A DNA stretch of 64,000 nt. It comes from Paraburkholderia caribensis. GTDB taxonomy: Bacteria; Pseudomonadota; Gammaproteobacteria; Burkholderiales; Burkholderiaceae. The DNA lies in the NCBI RefSeq assembly GCF_002902945.1, contig NZ_CP026102.1:1302001-1366000 (forward strand). Reading direction: 5' to 3'. Position 1 is the first letter of the stretch, and each line of letters opens with the position of its first letter. Below, piece by piece: positions 16,752-24,790 of this stretch. Under the pieces are notes generated by a model, which had not been told where the DNA came from, did not search any database, and saw only the letters and a list, made by a program, of their open reading frames with translations. Both the position numbers and the translations under genes were made by a program.

Positions 16752-18278
16752 TCAGACGGATGATGTGCCGGCTTGCGCTTCGCCGGTGGAATCGAAAATG
16801 GGCGGCGCGGTGACAATCGACTTGAGCGCCGGGTTCGGCTTTGCGAGCCGCGCCAGATCGGGACGCGGGCGGCGCAATGCGGGGTGTGTGTCGAAAGCCT
16901 GTTCCATCGCGCGCGCGACGGCCAGCGTCTTGAGATCGCCATGAAACGGCCCGACGATCTGCAAGCCGAACGGCATGCCCGCAGCATCGACGCCGCATGG
17001 CAACGACAAGGCGGGATGCGTCGTCAGCGTCACGACGTAGGTCAGCGCGAGCCAGCGGTAGTAGTTCTCCTGCGCGCGGCCGTTGATCTGCGCCGCGTAA
17101 AGCTCGCGCCACGGGAACGGCGAAACGGGCGTGGTCGGCGAGAGGATCACGTCGTAACGGTCCAGCGCCGACTGGAAGCGCCGGAAAATCCGCGTCTGTT
17201 CCGCTTGTGCCCATGCGCTGTCGGCGAGTGTCATCGCGGCGCCCATCTCGTAGTTCGCGCGCGTGTTCGGACCGAGCGCGCCCGGGTCGCGCGCATACGC
17301 GTCCCGCAAACCCGCGACGAAGCTTTCCGCGCGAATCACGTCGAACGCGCGGTGCGCATCGCCGAGATCGAACTGGACCGGTTCGCAGGTTTGCACCATC
17401 GGCGCGAGCGCCGCCACACGTGAGCGGAAGAGGGCGCGGATGCCGTCGTCGACGTCGCAGCAGCCGAAGTCTTCCGTATAGCCGACGCGCAGCGTGGCGA
17501 GATCGAGCGCAGGCAGCGTTGCAAAACCGAGGGGATCGACTTCGTAGCTAAGCGGATCGCCTGTCGAGAGGCCCGCCGTTGCCGCGAGTTGCAATGCCGT
17601 TTCTTCGACATCGCGGCCCATCGGCCCGACCACGGAAATAGGCGTCCAGCCTAGTAGCCGGCGCGAATTGGGCACGAGCCCGGCGGACGGCCGGAAGCCC
17701 ACCACGCCGCATTTCGACGCGGGAATGCGCAGCGAGCCGCCCGTATCGGAGCCGGTGCAGACGGGCAGCATGTCGCAAGCGAGCGCCGCCGCCGAGCCGC
17801 CCGATGAGCCGCCCGCGTTCAGTTCCGGATTGAACGGATTGCCTGTCGCGCCCCACACCGGATTGCGCGTGTTCGCGCCCGCGCCCAGTTCGGGCACGTT
17901 GGTCTTGGCGACGAGAATCGCGCCCGCCGCGCGCAATCGTTCGACCAGCACGACGTCGCGCGACGGCACATGGCCGCGCGACATCGGCGAGCCGTAGGTG
18001 GTCAGCAGGCCCGCCGTGTCTTCGAGGTCCTTTACGCCGAGCGGCAGCCCGTGCAGCAGCCCGAGCGGCTCGCCGTCCAGCACCTTGCGCTCGGCGGCCT
18101 TCGCGGCCTTGCGCGCGTCGTCGTAGCAGGTCGCCGTGATCGCATTGACGGCGGGGTTGATGGTTTCGATCCGCTCGATGCAGGCTTCGAGCAGTTCGAC
18201 GGGGGAAATCTCTTTCGCGCCGATCATCCGGCGCAATTCGACGGCGTTGCGGGCGACGAGGTCGTCGTTAGCGGACAT
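16752..18278 (-). CDS. Amidase (amidase-signature family)
   Basis: A 508-residue amidase-signature enzyme. The Ser-cisSer-Lys triad can be placed: Lys in LPLGVKDLEDTAG, first Ser in NAGGSSGGSAAAL, nucleophile in GSDTGGSLRIPAS. It hydrolyses a carboxamide to the acid and ammonia. The adjacent transporter, RidA and D-amino-acid oxidase-like genes point to the use of an amide of an amino compound, or of an N-acyl substrate, as a nitrogen source (inference). The stop is 16 bp before ridA. Confidence 0.92.
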   Translation of the reverse strand: MSANDDLVARNAVELRRMIGAKEISPVELLEACIERIETINPAVNAITATCYDDARKAAKAAERKVLDGEPLGLLHGLPLGVKDLEDTAGLLTTYGSPMSRGHVPSRDVVLVERLRAAGAILVAKTNVPELGAGANTRNPVWGATGNPFNPELNAGGSSGGSAAALACDMLPVCTGSDTGGSLRIPASKCGVVGFRPSAGLVPNSRRLLGWTPISVVGPMGRDVEETALQLAATAGLSTGDPLSYEVDPLGFATLPALDLATLRVGYTEDFGCCDVDDGIRALFRSRVAALAPMVQTCEPVQFDLGDAHRAFDVIRAESFVAGLRDAYARDPGALGPNTRANYEMGAAMTLADSAWAQAEQTRIFRRFQSALDRYDVILSPTTPVSPFPWRELYAAQINGRAQENYYRWLALTYVVTLTTHPALSLPCGVDAAGMPFGLQIVGPFHGDLKTLAVARAMEQAFDTHPALRRPRPDLARLAKPNPALKSIVTAPPIFDSTGEAQAGTSSV

Positions 18279-18345
18279 GGTTCAGGTTCCGGGTTGTGCC
18301 TGCTCGTTCATGCTTGTTCATGCTTGTTCGAGATGACGGACAAGT

Positions 18346-19659
18346 TCAGTCGAGCGCTTCGCCCGTGCGGTCGCGCAGCCAGATCACGGGTACGAGCGAC
18401 ACCGCGCAGGCCGCCGCGACGTACCACGCGGGCGCGAGCGGGTTGCCCGTCAGCGCCACGAGCCAGCTCGCGACGAACGGCGAAAAGCCGCCGAAGAACG
18501 ACGCGCTCACCACATAGGTTAGCGCGATGCCCGTCGCGCGCACATGTTTGGGGAACAGTTCGGGGATCATCACGAGCACGGGCACGATCTGCCCGGCGAC
18601 GAACAGCGCGAGAAACGCGGACACGGTGCACAGCGTCAACGTCGAAGGCTGCGCCGACAGCCACGCGAAGGCGGGATACACGGCGAGCAGCAGCGTCACG
18701 CGCGATATGACAAGCACGCGCTTGCGACTGAAGCGGTCGGCGAGCCTGCCCGCGACGGGCGCAGCGACGAACAGCACCAGCGAGCTGATCACGCCCGAAG
18801 CAACAGACGCCGTCGACGACAGATGCAGCGTGCGAACCGCATGACTCGGCAGAAAGAACGCGGTGATGTAGACGGAGACGGAGCCGCCGAGTTCGGCGAA
18901 GGTGCCGAGTATCGTCAGCTTCAGATGGGTGGTGAGCGCCGCTTTCAATGCGCCGCGGCGATGCGTGCTGGCGGACGACGCGTCGCTGAGCGTCTCTTCG
19001 AGACGCCTGCGGATCAGCATGCCGACGGGCGCCGCGACGATGCCCAGCACGAACGGAATGCGCCAGCCCCATGCGAGCAGCGCATCTTTCGGCAGCGAGA
19101 CGTTGACGAGCGTCGCGACGGCCGCGCCGAGCGCGAGGCCCAGCGCGGTCGCGGCGAAGTTCCAGCTGGCGAAGAACGCGCGCGTCGAGTCCGACGCGTA
19201 TTCGACCAGCAGCGTCGTGCCGGGGCCGAACTCGCCGCCTGCGGCGAAGCCCTGTATCAGGCGCGCCGCCAGCACGATGAAAGGCGCGGCCATTCCCGCC
19301 ACCGCATAGGGCGGCGCACAGGCGATCAGCGCGCAGCTCAGCGCCATCAGCATGATGGTCAGCACCATCGCCTTCTTGCGGCCCGCGCGGTCAGCGTAGG
19401 CGCCAATCACGATGCCGCCCAGCGGACGCACGACAAAGCCGACACCGAACACGCCGATCGACAGCAGAAACTGGTTCACGGGCGACGCGGACGGGAAGAA
19501 CAGTTGCCCGATCTGGATCGCGAAAAAGCTGTAGATGGTGAAGTCGTAGAACTCCAGCGCCGTGCCGAGCGTCGTCGCGGCGATGACCTGGGTTTTCGAC
19601 AGACCGGCTTTTTCCAATGCAAGCGTTGACACGTCGAGCGCTCCTGAGTGGAACTGCAT
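18346..19659 (-). CDS. MHS-family MFS transporter
   Basis: The protein of 437 residues from MQFHSGALDV is a 12-helix symporter of the metabolite:H+ symporter family: ATTLGTALEFYDFTIYSFF in helix 1, PLGGIVIGAYADRAGRKKAM (motif A) and LIQGFAAGGEFGPGTTLLVEYA in helices 4-5. MHS members take up organic acids, betaines and similar solutes. It heads an operon with the amidase, RidA and oxidase genes, so it probably imports their substrate. An upstream in-frame ATG (19719) would run through the palindromic operator and is rejected. Confidence 0.9.
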   Translation of the reverse strand: MQFHSGALDVSTLALEKAGLSKTQVIAATTLGTALEFYDFTIYSFFAIQIGQLFFPSASPVNQFLLSIGVFGVGFVVRPLGGIVIGAYADRAGRKKAMVLTIMLMALSCALIACAPPYAVAGMAAPFIVLAARLIQGFAAGGEFGPGTTLLVEYASDSTRAFFASWNFAATALGLALGAAVATLVNVSLPKDALLAWGWRIPFVLGIVAAPVGMLIRRRLEETLSDASSASTHRRGALKAALTTHLKLTILGTFAELGGSVSVYITAFFLPSHAVRTLHLSSTASVASGVISSLVLFVAAPVAGRLADRFSRKRVLVISRVTLLLAVYPAFAWLSAQPSTLTLCTVSAFLALFVAGQIVPVLVMIPELFPKHVRATGIALTYVVSASFFGGFSPFVASWLVALTGNPLAPAWYVAAACAVSLVPVIWLRDRTGEALD

Positions 19660-19685
19660 GGGACTGGAATCGATGCGAGTTATCA

Positions 19686-19713
19686 TATACGAGAAAAAAT
19701 AAATTCTCGTATA
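19686..19713. promoter_or_regulatory. Palindromic operator between MHS transporter and XRE regulator
   Basis: TATACGAGAA (19686-19695) and TTCTCGTATA (19704-19713) are perfect 10-bp inverted arms around AAAATAAA. The site sits 27 bp from the transporter start and 33 bp from the regulator start, so one bound dimer could control both promoters. The XRE-cupin protein next door is the obvious ligand; that is inference. Confidence 0.7.
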
Positions 19714-19746
19714 CGACAAAACTCTTTGTCATCTCTGAGTATCGCC

Positions 19747-20400
19747 ATGGCCAGATCCGTCGCACGCAAGCAATCCGAACCTGTCGAGCCCACGTCGCAG
19801 ATCGATCATCAGGTGGTCGGCGCGCGGCTGCGCGACGCGCGCAAGGCACGCGGACTGACGCTGATGCAACTGTCGGAGCAGTCGGGCATCGCCGTGTCGA
19901 CGATCTCGAAGGCCGAGCGCGGCGACATCGCGCTGACCTACGACAAGTTCGCCGCGCTCGCGCATGCGCTGCAGCTCGAATTCGATGCGATTTTCGGCCG
20001 CGCGAAGCACACCAGAGGCTCGGGTGCGAGTCCCATCGTGCCGACGTTCACGGCGTCCGGGCAGCAGATGATCTACGACACGCCCAACTACGAGTACGGG
20101 ATGCTCGCCAACGACCTCACCGGCAAGCGCATGGTGCCGATGCGCGCGCACGTGCGGGCCCGCAAGCTCGCCGATTTTCCCGACTATATTCGCCACAGCG
20201 GCGAGGAGTTCGTGTTCCTGCTGGATGGGACGCTCGAACTGCGCTTCGAGACGGGCGCGGTGTTTCAGTTGAAGCCGGGCGATAGCCTGTACTTCGACAG
20301 TTCCGTTGGACACGTGTATCTGAGCACGGGGAAAAAACCGGCGGAAGTGCTCGTGTGCTGCGTGGACACGGACGCTCGCCGGCCCGCCGATGCGATCTGA
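19747..20400 (+). CDS. XRE-family regulator with cupin sensor domain
   Basis: A 217-residue two-domain regulator. The N-terminal HTH_3 domain (about 23-80) reads LRDARKARGLTLMQLSEQSG then IAVSTISKAERGDIALTYDK. The C-terminal cupin (about 140-210) has HSGEEFVFLLDGTLELRF and GDSLYFDSSVGHVY. Proteins of this plan (SutR/PuuR-like) sense a small metabolite with the cupin. It is divergent from the transporter-amidase-ridA-oxidase operon and almost certainly controls it. Start at MARSVARKQS; a longer in-frame start at 19648 is excluded because it would cross the operator. Confidence 0.93.
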   Translation: MARSVARKQSEPVEPTSQIDHQVVGARLRDARKARGLTLMQLSEQSGIAVSTISKAERGDIALTYDKFAALAHALQLEFDAIFGRAKHTRGSGASPIVPTFTASGQQMIYDTPNYEYGMLANDLTGKRMVPMRAHVRARKLADFPDYIRHSGEEFVFLLDGTLELRFETGAVFQLKPGDSLYFDSSVGHVYLSTGKKPAEVLVCCVDTDARRPADAI

Positions 20401-20547
20401 ACACAACACCCGACGCGGGTAACATCGCGGCTCGAGCGATCTTCGGCGAGGGCGCTTCGTGATTTACGCGAGCGAGCAATAGCGCGGGCCATGCGACATC
20501 GCGATCGGAAGAGGCGGCGCGATTCAAGACCGCGTAAGCAACAACGT

Positions 20548-20573
20548 CGAAGGCCACCCGCGGGTGGCCTTCG
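20548..20573 (-). terminator. Terminator hairpin of metE
   Basis: A 26-bp perfect palindrome, CGAAGGCCACCC-GC-GGGTGGCCTTCG, lies 33 bp past the metE stop codon. On the metE strand it is followed by CGTTGTTGCTT. It may also block transcription from the opposing XRE gene. Confidence 0.75.
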
Positions 20574-20605
20574 ATTCTCGTCATCCGCGCAGATCGGCGA
20601 ATGCG

Positions 20606-22897
20606 TCAGATGCGTTGCCGAAGCGTTCGCGCAGCCGCCACCATGTTCTTCAGCGCGGGAATCACTTCATCCCATGCGCGCGTCTTCAAGCCGCAATCGG
20701 GATTGACCCACAAGCGTTCCGCAGGAATCCGCCCGGCCGCCTTCTGCATCAGATTCACGATGTGGTCCTGACTCGGAATGTTGGGCGAGTGAATGTCGTA
20801 CACGCCCGGCCCGATCTGGTTCGGATAGTCGAAGTCGTCGAATGCATCGAGCAGTTCCATATCCGAGCGCGACGTTTCGATCGTGATCACGTCGGCATCC
20901 ATGTCGGCGATCGACGCGATGATGTCGTTGAACTCCGAATAGCACATGTGGGTATGAATCTGCGTTTCGTCCTGCACGCCGTTCGCGGTGATACGGAACG
21001 ACTCCACTGCCCATTGCAGATAGTCGTTCCACTGCGAGCGGCGCAACGGAAGGCCTTCACGCAGGGCCGCTTCGTCGATCTGGATCACGCGCACGCCCGC
21101 CTTTTCGAGGTCCAGCACTTCTTCGCGGATCGCGAGCGCGAGTTGGCGGCACGACACCGCGCGCGGCTGGTCGTCGCGCACGAACGACCAGTTCAGGATC
21201 GTGACGGGACCCGTCAGCATGCCTTTCATCGGCTTCGTGGTTTGCGACTGCGCATACCGGGTCCATTCGACGGTCATGGCCTTCGGGCGGCTGATGTCGC
21301 CGAACAGAATGGGCGGCTTCACGCAACGCGAACCATACGACTGCACCCAGCCGAACTGGCTGAACGCGTAGCCATCCAGTTGCTCGCCGAAGTATTCGAC
21401 CATGTCGTTGCGTTCGGCTTCGCCATGCACGAGCACATCGAGGCCGAGGGCTTCCTGTTCTTTCACGGCGCGCGTGATCTCGCGCTCCATCGCGGCCTTG
21501 TAGCCGGCCTGATCGAGTTCGCCCGCCTTGTACTGGCTGCGCGCGCGGCGGATGTCGCTCGTCTGCGGGAAGGAGCCGATCGTGGTGGTCGGGAACGCAG
21601 GCAGGTTGAGAATCGCGGACTGCTTTTCCGCACGCTGCGGATAAGCGCTCACGCGCTCGCCGAGCGCCGCGTCGATACCCGCAACGGCAGCCTTGACAGC
21701 CGGGTTGTGCACACGCGGCGACACCCGACGGCTTTCGATTGCAGCGGCGTTCGCTTCGAGCGCAGCGGCCACCGACTCGCGCCCGTCGTTCAGCGCTCCC
21801 GCCAGCGTCGTCAGCTCGTCGAGCTTTTGTAGCGCGAATGCGAGCCACGATCTGATGTCGGCATCGAGCCTCTGTTCACTGTTCAGATCGACAGGGGTAT
21901 GCAGCAGCGAGCACGAAGGCGCAATCCAGAGCCGGTCGCCGAGCGAGCGGTGCAGCGGTTCGAGCCATTCGAGGACTGCGTGCAGATCGGCCTTCCAGAT
22001 ATTGCGGCCGTTGATCACGCCCACCGACAACACCGTTGCATCCGCGAGTTTCGCAGCGACCGCCGCGACTTCATCGCGTGCATTGATCGCGTCGATATGC
22101 AGGCCGTCGACGGGCAGCTTGCACGCGAGTTCGAGGTTGTCCTGCAACTGCCCGAAGTAGGTGGCGAGCAGCAGTTTGACGCGGCGTGCCGACAGCGCAT
22201 CGTAGGCGGTGACGAACGCGTCGCGCCACGTCGCGTCGAGTTCCGTCACGAGCAGCGGCTCGTCGATCTGCACCCAGTCGATGCCTTGCGCCGTGAAGTA
22301 GTCGAGCAGCGCCGCATAGACGGGCAGCAGGCGCGGCAGCAGCGCGAGCTTGTCGGAGTCGTCCTTTGCCTTGCCGAGCCACAGATACGTGACGGGCCCG
22401 ATGATGACGGGCTTCACGTTGACGCCGAGCGCGCGGGCCTCGTTGATCTGTTCCAGCAGACGCGAAGGATCGAGCGTGAACTGCGTGTTCGCGTCGAACT
22501 CAGGGACGATGTAGTGGTAGTTCGTGTCGAACCACTTGGTCATTTCGCCTGCCGCGACACCGCCGCAGCAGGCACCGTGTGCTTCGGCGTTCTGCGCCGA
22601 ACGTCCGCGCGCGACGCGGAAAGCGTTGTCGAGCGTGTCGCCTTGAAAGCCGCGCACGCGCTCGGGCAGATTGCCGAGCGTGAAGCTCATGTCGAGCACC
22701 TGATCGTAGAACGCGAAATCGCCGACGGGCACGAAGTCCATACGCGCCTGATCTTTCCAGTGACGCTGACGAAGCTGTGCGCCAACGGCCTTCAGCTCAT
22801 CGCGCGTCGCTTCGTTCTTCCAGTATTTCTCCAGGGCGAATTTCAGTTCGCGTTTTGCGCCGATGCGCGGAAAACCCAGATTGTGTGTCGTGACCAT
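20606..22897 (-). CDS. metE: Cobalamin-independent methionine synthase
   Basis: The 763-residue length fits MetE, which methylates homocysteine using methyltetrahydrofolate polyglutamate in the cytoplasm. The N-terminus TTHNLGFPRIGAKRELKFAL is diagnostic. The C-terminal catalytic barrel starts near LPAFPTTTIGSFPQT, and zinc ligands can be placed: His and Cys in THMCYSEFND, Glu in TIETSRSD and Cys in NPDCGLKTR. It is divergent from metR, 109 bp away. There is no room for a cobalamin riboswitch. The RBS is GGGGAA 6 nt before ATG. Confidence 0.98.
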   Translation of the reverse strand: MVTTHNLGFPRIGAKRELKFALEKYWKNEATRDELKAVGAQLRQRHWKDQARMDFVPVGDFAFYDQVLDMSFTLGNLPERVRGFQGDTLDNAFRVARGRSAQNAEAHGACCGGVAAGEMTKWFDTNYHYIVPEFDANTQFTLDPSRLLEQINEARALGVNVKPVIIGPVTYLWLGKAKDDSDKLALLPRLLPVYAALLDYFTAQGIDWVQIDEPLLVTELDATWRDAFVTAYDALSARRVKLLLATYFGQLQDNLELACKLPVDGLHIDAINARDEVAAVAAKLADATVLSVGVINGRNIWKADLHAVLEWLEPLHRSLGDRLWIAPSCSLLHTPVDLNSEQRLDADIRSWLAFALQKLDELTTLAGALNDGRESVAAALEANAAAIESRRVSPRVHNPAVKAAVAGIDAALGERVSAYPQRAEKQSAILNLPAFPTTTIGSFPQTSDIRRARSQYKAGELDQAGYKAAMEREITRAVKEQEALGLDVLVHGEAERNDMVEYFGEQLDGYAFSQFGWVQSYGSRCVKPPILFGDISRPKAMTVEWTRYAQSQTTKPMKGMLTGPVTILNWSFVRDDQPRAVSCRQLALAIREEVLDLEKAGVRVIQIDEAALREGLPLRRSQWNDYLQWAVESFRITANGVQDETQIHTHMCYSEFNDIIASIADMDADVITIETSRSDMELLDAFDDFDYPNQIGPGVYDIHSPNIPSQDHIVNLMQKAAGRIPAERLWVNPDCGLKTRAWDEVIPALKNMVAAARTLRQRI

Positions 22898-22949
22898 CGC
22901 TATTCCCCGTTCGGATAATGAATCTGGAAGCGATGATAGAATTTTCGAT

Positions 22950-22978
22950 GTATGAATAAAAATGGATTTATTTCATAC
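22950..22978. promoter_or_regulatory. Candidate MetR site between metE and metR
   Basis: GTATGAA (22950-22956) and TTCATAC (22972-22978) are perfect inverted arms with a 15-bp AT-rich spacer. MetR sites in enterics are built on TGAA...TTCA, so this is the natural candidate. It lies 28 bp from the chosen metR start and 52 bp from metE. Confidence 0.6.
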
Positions 22979-23006
22979 AACGATTAATTCTGTTCATGAG
23001 GTGGTC

Positions 23007-23915
23007 ATGCTGGAGCGCAGTCATCTGATGGTGGTCCGGGAAGTGGAGCGGCAAGGTTCGCTCACAGGCGCCGCCGACGTGCTGAACCTCACGCAGTCGG
23101 CGTTGAGCCATACGGTGAAGAAGCTCGAACAGCAACTGGGCACGCCCGTGTGGACGCGCGAGGGCCGCTCGATGCGTCTCACGCAGGCGGGCCAGTACCT
23201 GCTCGGCCTCGCCAACCGGCTGCTGCCGCAATTCGAGCTCGCGGAAGAACGCATGAAGCAATACGCGCAAGGCGAGCGCGGCACGTTGCGTATCGGCATG
23301 GAATGTCACCCGTGCTACCAGTGGCTGCTGAAGGTCGTGTCGCCGTATCTCGCGCGCTGGCCGGATGTCGATGTGGACGTGAAGCAGCGCTTTCAGTTCG
23401 GCGGCATTGGCGCGCTGTTCGGCTATGACATCGATGTGCTCGTTACGCCCGATCCGCTGAAAAAGCCGGGATTGCGCTTCGAGCCCGTGTTCGATTACGA
23501 GCAGGTGCTGGTCGTCGCCGACGGGCACGCTTTGTCCAGCGAGGCTTATGTGACACCGGAGCAACTGTCGGCGGAGGTGTTGATCACCTATCCCGTCGAA
23601 ACCGACCGGCTCGACATTTACACGCAGTTCCTCACGCCCGCCAACGTCGTGCCGAGACGGCACAAGGTGATCGAAACGACCGACATCATGCTGCAGATGG
23701 TCGCGAGCGGCAGGGGCGTCGCGGCGCTGCCGCGCTGGCTCGCGGAAGAGTACGCGGGATGGATGCCGCTCACGCCGCTGCGCCTGGGCAGGAAGGGCAT
23801 CGCGAAGCAGATTTTTCTGGGCACACGCGAGGCGGACGATGCGATCGATTATCTGAGCGCGTTCGTCGCGATGGCGCGCAAGGCGGATTGGACTGGCGCG
23901 CGGTTTCGGGAATAG
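23007..23915 (+). CDS. metR: LysR-family regulator of methionine synthesis
   Basis: A 302-residue LysR-type regulator. The N-terminal winged helix LERSHLMVVREVERQGSLTGAADVLNLTQSALSHTVKKLE is MetR-like, with the effector domain starting near GTLRIGMECHPCYQWL (the MECH..Y stretch is typical of MetR, which binds homocysteine). It activates metE. The start at MLERSHLMVV follows GAGGTGG and is preferred to ATG 22962, which would overlap the candidate operator. Confidence 0.94.
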   Translation: MLERSHLMVVREVERQGSLTGAADVLNLTQSALSHTVKKLEQQLGTPVWTREGRSMRLTQAGQYLLGLANRLLPQFELAEERMKQYAQGERGTLRIGMECHPCYQWLLKVVSPYLARWPDVDVDVKQRFQFGGIGALFGYDIDVLVTPDPLKKPGLRFEPVFDYEQVLVVADGHALSSEAYVTPEQLSAEVLITYPVETDRLDIYTQFLTPANVVPRRHKVIETTDIMLQMVASGRGVAALPRWLAEEYAGWMPLTPLRLGRKGIAKQIFLGTREADDAIDYLSAFVAMARKADWTGARFRE

Positions 23916-23919
23916 GACT

Positions 23920-23935
23920 GCGGCGCGCGCGCCGC
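23920..23935. terminator. GC-only palindrome between metR and encapsulin gene
   Basis: GCGGCGCGCGCGCCGC is a perfect 16-bp palindrome four bases after the metR stop. It could end both convergent transcripts, but no T-run follows on either strand. Confidence 0.35.
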
Positions 23936-23986
23936 GTTCTGGGGCTGACAACTGAGGCTCAGCGCGCGAGGCGCCGAGCTTGACGC

Positions 23987-24790
23987 TTATTCCGCCGGCA
24001 CCACCGACACCGACGCTTCGCCCGTCAGCATCAGGAAAGTCAGCGATTCGCGCAGATAGAGGCGCACGGCCGAGTCCGTATGGCTCTGATAGCCAATCGA
24101 CACATCCTGCCCGAGATGCAGTTCGTAGTCGCCGCCGCGCATCGACAGCACGCTGCCGCCTTCGATCGCCGGTGCCCAGATGATGTCGCCGTTCACGAGC
24201 CGTTTGATGTGTTCCAGCACGGGGTAGCCCTGATCGCGCGCTTCGCCGAGCGCCGTGTACGCGTCGGCGCCGAGCAGCACGGAGTAGGGTCCATCGACGC
24301 CCGCCAGCCGCAGTTGCTGAAGCGCGCCGCCGATCGCATCCGGATAGTCGGCGACATCGGCAGGTAGCGTGAGCGACGCATTCGACGAACCCTCGCGAAT
24401 CCCGACAATCCCCGCGGCCTTGTAGCCGTCGAAGATCGCGCGGTCTTCGGCATAGGCGAGTTGCTTCGCGGCATCCTTGGCGGGCTGCCAGTCCGAATCG
24501 TTCGCGCCGCGCTCGACGGCATCGATTGCGTCGCGCGACAGTTCGAACGGCACGTTCAGCTCCACGAGCGCCTTGACCTCGGCCAGCTTCGCGATCACGC
24601 CGTGATGCGGGGCCGCGATCGCCGCCTGATGGCCCGTGCCGACGCTGGACAGATCGACTCCGCCCGGGCCCTTCACGTCGACCACGCGGCGGCCCGCGAC
24701 CGAGCGTTTGAAAGTGCGCGCCACTTCCTCTTCGATTTGCGACCAGGCTTCACTGGAGATCGGGGCAAGCTCGCGATGCAGGTTATTCAT
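23987..24790 (-). CDS. Family 1 encapsulin shell protein
   Basis: The 267-residue protein is an encapsulin (linocin/CFP29-type HK97-fold shell). It begins MNNLHRELAPISSEAWSQIEEEVARTFKRS, has the E-loop region VDLSSVGTGHQAA (about 45-58) and ends with the A-domain strand YELHLGQDVSIGYQSHTDSAVRLYLRESLTFLML. Such proteins self-assemble into roughly 24-nm, 60-subunit nanocompartments that package cargo carrying a short C-terminal peptide. The gene overlaps the DyP peroxidase stop by 8 bp, with its ribosome-binding site (AAAGGA, 24801-24806) inside the cargo gene. The shell therefore probably depends on translation of the cargo gene. Confidence 0.96.
   Translation of the reverse strand: MNNLHRELAPISSEAWSQIEEEVARTFKRSVAGRRVVDVKGPGGVDLSSVGTGHQAAIAAPHHGVIAKLAEVKALVELNVPFELSRDAIDAVERGANDSDWQPAKDAAKQLAYAEDRAIFDGYKAAGIVGIREGSSNASLTLPADVADYPDAIGGALQQLRLAGVDGPYSVLLGADAYTALGEARDQGYPVLEHIKRLVNGDIIWAPAIEGGSVLSMRGGDYELHLGQDVSIGYQSHTDSAVRLYLRESLTFLMLTGEASVSVVPAE

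Noticed and set aside
18304..18330. Tandem GTTCATGCTT repeat after the MHS transporter gene's stop-side gap
   Set aside because: Two and a half copies of 10 bp are too few to separate from slippage; no gene or hairpin depends on it.
20564..21832. Long open frame antisense to metE
   Set aside because: Covers conserved metE catalytic regions in reverse; no recognisable domains.
22898..23006. Cobalamin riboswitch before metE
   Set aside because: Only 109 bp separate metE and metR, too short for the riboswitch, and no B12-box sequence is visible.
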